This document shows positions 6,286 to 9,010 of a DNA stretch of 9,010 bases, piece after piece. How positions within the stretch are numbered: the first letter of the stretch is position 1; every line of letters starts with the position of its first letter. The notes below the pieces were generated by a model. The model ran no database searches. It was given only the letters and a program-made list of their open reading frames with translations, and was not told the origin of the DNA. Origin of the DNA: an uncultured Clostridia bacterium (lineage in GTDB: Bacteria > Bacillota > Clostridia > Christensenellales > Pumilibacteraceae); assembly GCA_947086925.1 (NCBI GenBank), contig CAMUAL010000049.1, positions 1-9,010 of the forward strand, read 5' to 3'. A program made the translations under genes and the position numbers.

Positions 6286-8931
6286 ATGGCAAAAAAATAT
6301 TGCTACCTTTTCAGCGAAGGCAATGCAAACATGCGCGAGTTGTTGGGCGGTAAGGGCGCCAACCTTGCCGAAATGACCAACATCGGCTTGCCCGTTCCTC
6401 AGGGCTTCACAATTTCCACCGAAGCCTGCACGCAGTACTACGAAGACGGTAAGAAGATTAACGACGGCATACAGAAAGAAATCATGCAGTACATCGAAAA
6501 GATGGAAAAAATCACCGGCAAGAAATTCGGCGATAAAGAAAATCCTCTTTTGGTTTCGGTACGCAGCGGCGCGCGTGCGTCCATGCCCGGAATGATGGAC
6601 ACCATACTTAACTTAGGTTTAAACGAAACGGTTGTAAACACCATTGCCGCAAAGTCGGGTAATCCCCGTTGGGCATGGGACTGCTACCGCAGATTCATAC
6701 AGATGTTCTCCGACGTTGTTATGGAAGTCGGCAAGAAGTACTTTGAAAAACTTATCGACGAAATGAAGAACAAAAAGGGAGTTAAGCTTGACGTAGAACT
6801 TACCGCCGACGACCTTAAAACCCTTGCCAATCAGTTCAAAGCCGAATACAAAAAACAGCTTGGTTCCGATTTCCCCGACGACCCGAAAGTTCAGCTTTTC
6901 GAGGCTATCAAAGCGGTGTTCCGTTCGTGGGACAACCCCCGCGCAAATATTTACCGTATGGACCACGACATTCCGTACAGTTGGGGTACTGCCGTAAACG
7001 TGCAGATGATGGCGTTCGGCAACATGGGCGACGACTGCGGAACGGGCGTTGCGTTTACGCGTAATCCCGCTACCGGCGAAAAAGGTCTTATGGGCGAGTT
7101 CTTAACCAACGCTCAGGGCGAAGACGTTGTTGCGGGCGTTCGCACTCCCATGCCCATTGCAAAAATGGCGGAAGTGTTCCCCGAAGTATACAAGCAGTTC
7201 CTTACGGTTTGCAACACTCTCGAAAACCATTACCGCGATATGCAGGATATGGAGTTCACGGTTGAAAACCGCAAGCTTTACATGCTCCAAACCCGTAACG
7301 GCAAGCGCACTGCGGCTGCCGCAATAAAAATTGCATGCGACCTTATCGACGAAAAGATGATTTCCGAGAAAGAGGCTCTTATGCAGATAGATGCAAAATC
7401 GCTCGACATGCTTTTGCATCCCACGTTCGACGTTGCCGCCCTTAAAGAGGCAGACAAGAAAAATGTAGTCGGCAAGGGCATTGCGGCATCTCCCGGAGCC
7501 GCTACCGGCACTATCGTATTTACGGCAGAAGACGCGGTTGTGGAAGGCAAGAAGGGTAAAAACGTAATTCTCGTTCGCCTTGAAACAAGCCCCGAAGATA
7601 TCGAGGGTATGAAGTATGCTCAGGGTATTTTGACGGTGCGCGGCGGTCAAACCTCGCACGCGGCGGTTGTTGCCCGCGGCATGGGTACTTGCTGTGTATC
7701 GGGTTGCGGCGAAATCAACATGCACGAAGAAGAAAAATACTTCGAACTCGGCGGGAAAACTTTCCGCGAGGGCGACGCGCTCAGTCTTGACGGTTCTACC
7801 GGCAACATTTACGACTGCGCGATTAAAACCGTTCCCGCCGACCCCAATTCGGGTTACTTCGGCAGAATCATGGAGCTTGCCGACAAATACAAGGCGCTCG
7901 GTGTGCGCACAAACGCCGACACTCCCGCCGACGCAAAGCAGGCGGCGGCTTTCGGAGCGCAGGGCATAGGTCTTTGCCGTACCGAGCATATGTTCTTCGA
8001 CCCCGCAAGAATCGGTGCATTCCGCGAAATGATTTGCTCTGATACCGTTGAAGAACGCGAGGCGGCACTTGCCAAAATCGAACCCATGCAGCAAGCCGAC
8101 TTCGAAGGTTTGTTCGAGGCTCTCGGCGGTCACCCCGTAACCATACGTTTCCTCGACCCGCCCCTTCACGAATTTGTTCCCACCGACGAGGCCGACATTG
8201 CCGCGCTTGCAAAAGCTCAGAATAAGAGCGTAACCCGCATTAAGGAAATTATCGCGTCGCTCCACGAGTTCAACCCCATGATGGGTCACCGCGGATGCCG
8301 TCTTACCGTAACGTATCCCGAAATTGCGGTTATGCAGACCAAGGCTGTTATAAAAGCGGCTATAAGCGTACAGAAAAAGCACAAAGATTGGAAACTCGTT
8401 CCGGAAATCATGATTCCGCTTACCGGCGAAGTTAAGGAAATGAAGTTTGTTAAAGACATAGTTGTTAAAACCGCCGACGCCGAAATCAAGGCAGCGGGCA
8501 TTAAGCTTAACTATGAAGTAGGCACTATGATTGAAATTCCGCGCGCGGCTATCACCGCCGACGAGATTGCAACCGAAGCGGAGTTCTTCTGTTTCGGCAC
8601 AAACGACCTTACCCAAATGACGTTCGGATTCAGCCGTGATGATGCGGGCAAGTTCCTCGGTGCATATTACGCCAACAAAATTTACGAGAGCGACCCGTTT
8701 GCACGCCTCGACCAAAAGGGCGTAGGCTCGCTTATGAAAACCGCCGTTACTTTGGGCAGAAAGACTCGCCCGAACATGCACTGCGGTATTTGCGGAGAGC
8801 ACGGCGGCGACCCTTCGAGCGTAGAATTTTGCCATAACATAGGGCTTACCTACGTATCTTGCTCGCCTTATCGCGTGCCTATCGCACGTCTTGCCGCGGC
8901 ACAGGCTAATATTAAAAACCCGAGGAAGTAA
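6286..8931 (+). CDS. ppdK: Pyruvate, phosphate dikinase
   Basis: An 881-residue cytoplasmic enzyme, full length for the family, that reversibly converts pyruvate, ATP and phosphate to phosphoenolpyruvate, AMP and pyrophosphate. In anaerobes it often serves PPi-linked glycolysis or gluconeogenesis. The ATP-grasp part has GGKGANLAEM (21–30), SVRSGARASMPGMMDT (91–106) and GDDCGTGVAFTRNP (248–261). The swivelling domain has GGQTSHAAVVARG with the phospho-carrier H458 and the adjacent T456, the residue that regulatory proteins phosphorylate in other PPDKs. The PEP/pyruvate barrel has GLCRTEH (562–568, R565), CFGTNDLTQ (769–777) and HCGICGEHGGDP with the likely catalytic C836. Codons ending in C (TTC, GCC, GAC) and AAG look more frequent than in the upstream genes, as expected for a highly expressed gene. 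It has its own promoter and no regulator gene beside it within the window. Confidence 0.98.
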   Translation: MAKKYCYLFSEGNANMRELLGGKGANLAEMTNIGLPVPQGFTISTEACTQYYEDGKKINDGIQKEIMQYIEKMEKITGKKFGDKENPLLVSVRSGARASMPGMMDTILNLGLNETVVNTIAAKSGNPRWAWDCYRRFIQMFSDVVMEVGKKYFEKLIDEMKNKKGVKLDVELTADDLKTLANQFKAEYKKQLGSDFPDDPKVQLFEAIKAVFRSWDNPRANIYRMDHDIPYSWGTAVNVQMMAFGNMGDDCGTGVAFTRNPATGEKGLMGEFLTNAQGEDVVAGVRTPMPIAKMAEVFPEVYKQFLTVCNTLENHYRDMQDMEFTVENRKLYMLQTRNGKRTAAAAIKIACDLIDEKMISEKEALMQIDAKSLDMLLHPTFDVAALKEADKKNVVGKGIAASPGAATGTIVFTAEDAVVEGKKGKNVILVRLETSPEDIEGMKYAQGILTVRGGQTSHAAVVARGMGTCCVSGCGEINMHEEEKYFELGGKTFREGDALSLDGSTGNIYDCAIKTVPADPNSGYFGRIMELADKYKALGVRTNADTPADAKQAAAFGAQGIGLCRTEHMFFDPARIGAFREMICSDTVEEREAALAKIEPMQQADFEGLFEALGGHPVTIRFLDPPLHEFVPTDEADIAALAKAQNKSVTRIKEIIASLHEFNPMMGHRGCRLTVTYPEIAVMQTKAVIKAAISVQKKHKDWKLVPEIMIPLTGEVKEMKFVKDIVVKTADAEIKAAGIKLNYEVGTMIEIPRAAITADEIATEAEFFCFGTNDLTQMTFGFSRDDAGKFLGAYYANKIYESDPFARLDQKGVGSLMKTAVTLGRKTRPNMHCGICGEHGGDPSSVEFCHNIGLTYVSCSPYRVPIARLAAAQANIKNPRK

Positions 8932-8944
8932 TCGTATCAGGTAT

Positions 8945-8967
8945 TTAGTGTTTCAAAGAAACGCTAA
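8945..8967 (+). terminator. Hairpin after ppdK, possible weak terminator
   Basis: TTAGTGTTTC (8945–8954) pairs with GAAACGCTAA (8958–8967) around an AAA triloop, giving 10 pairs including one T·G wobble. It begins 13 bases after the ppdK stop. No T-tract follows (the next bases are TCACAAAATTT), so it may act as a 3' stability hairpin rather than an efficient terminator. Confidence 0.45.
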
Positions 8968-8992
8968 TCACAAAATTTAGCAATTTAAGGCT

Positions 8993-9009
8993 TATCCCAT
9001 AAAGGGGTA
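8993..9009 (+). other. Second short hairpin at the right window edge
   Basis: TATCCC (8993–8998) pairs with GGGGTA (9004–9009) around ATAAA, with one T·G wobble. It touches the window end, so a following T-tract, which would make it a terminator, cannot be seen. No reading frame of interest lies in 8932–9010. Confidence 0.25.
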
Positions 9010-9010
9010 G

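Noticed and set aside
7102..8835. A 577-codon open frame on the minus strand opposite ppdK
   Set aside because: ppdK is complete on the + strand with all catalytic motifs. The opposite frame is open because of codon bias, shows no recognisable family motif and has no plausible ribosome binding site or promoter.

Overview
This 9,010-base window is an ordinary, densely packed core-genome segment of a bacterium that looks like an endospore-forming Firmicute of the class Clostridia, probably an uncultured gut-type lineage. Two things point there. The gene order yqfC–yqfD–phoH–HD phosphohydrolase–ybeY–era–yqzL–recO–ppdK is the Bacillus/Clostridium arrangement, and yqfC and yqfD are sporulation-associated families. 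All genes are on the + strand. I see no mobile element, CRISPR array, rRNA or tRNA, and no new defence or biosynthetic system.

Positions 1–95 hold two and a half copies of a 36–38 base tandem repeat that runs directly into the start of yqfC. Positions 96–6182 form one likely operon of eight genes, with overlaps of 4–8 bases or gaps of at most 57 bases: yqfC, yqfD, phoH, a pgpH-like membrane HD phosphodiesterase, ybeY, era, yqzL and recO. A candidate intrinsic terminator lies inside the last codons of recO. A 103-base gap (6183–6285) carries a promoter with an extended -10 element and the ribosome binding site of ppdK (6286–8931), which is therefore probably its own transcription unit. The last 79 bases hold two hairpins and no gene.

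The genes fall into linked tasks. YqfC and YqfD are envelope-linked sporulation factors. PhoH, YbeY and Era belong to RNA and ribosome biogenesis (NTPase, endoribonuclease, 16S rRNA-binding GTPase). The HD protein likely degrades c-di-AMP at the membrane. RecO belongs to recombinational repair. PPDK interconverts pyruvate and phosphoenolpyruvate in central carbon metabolism.

The points worth a second look are departures from the family norm. phoH appears to start at an ACG codon. The pgpH homologue lacks the whole extracellular sensor domain. RecO is short and lacks the usual four-cysteine zinc site. dgkA and cdd, which often sit between ybeY and era, are absent. The upstream repeat seems to duplicate a gene-end/gene-start junction.
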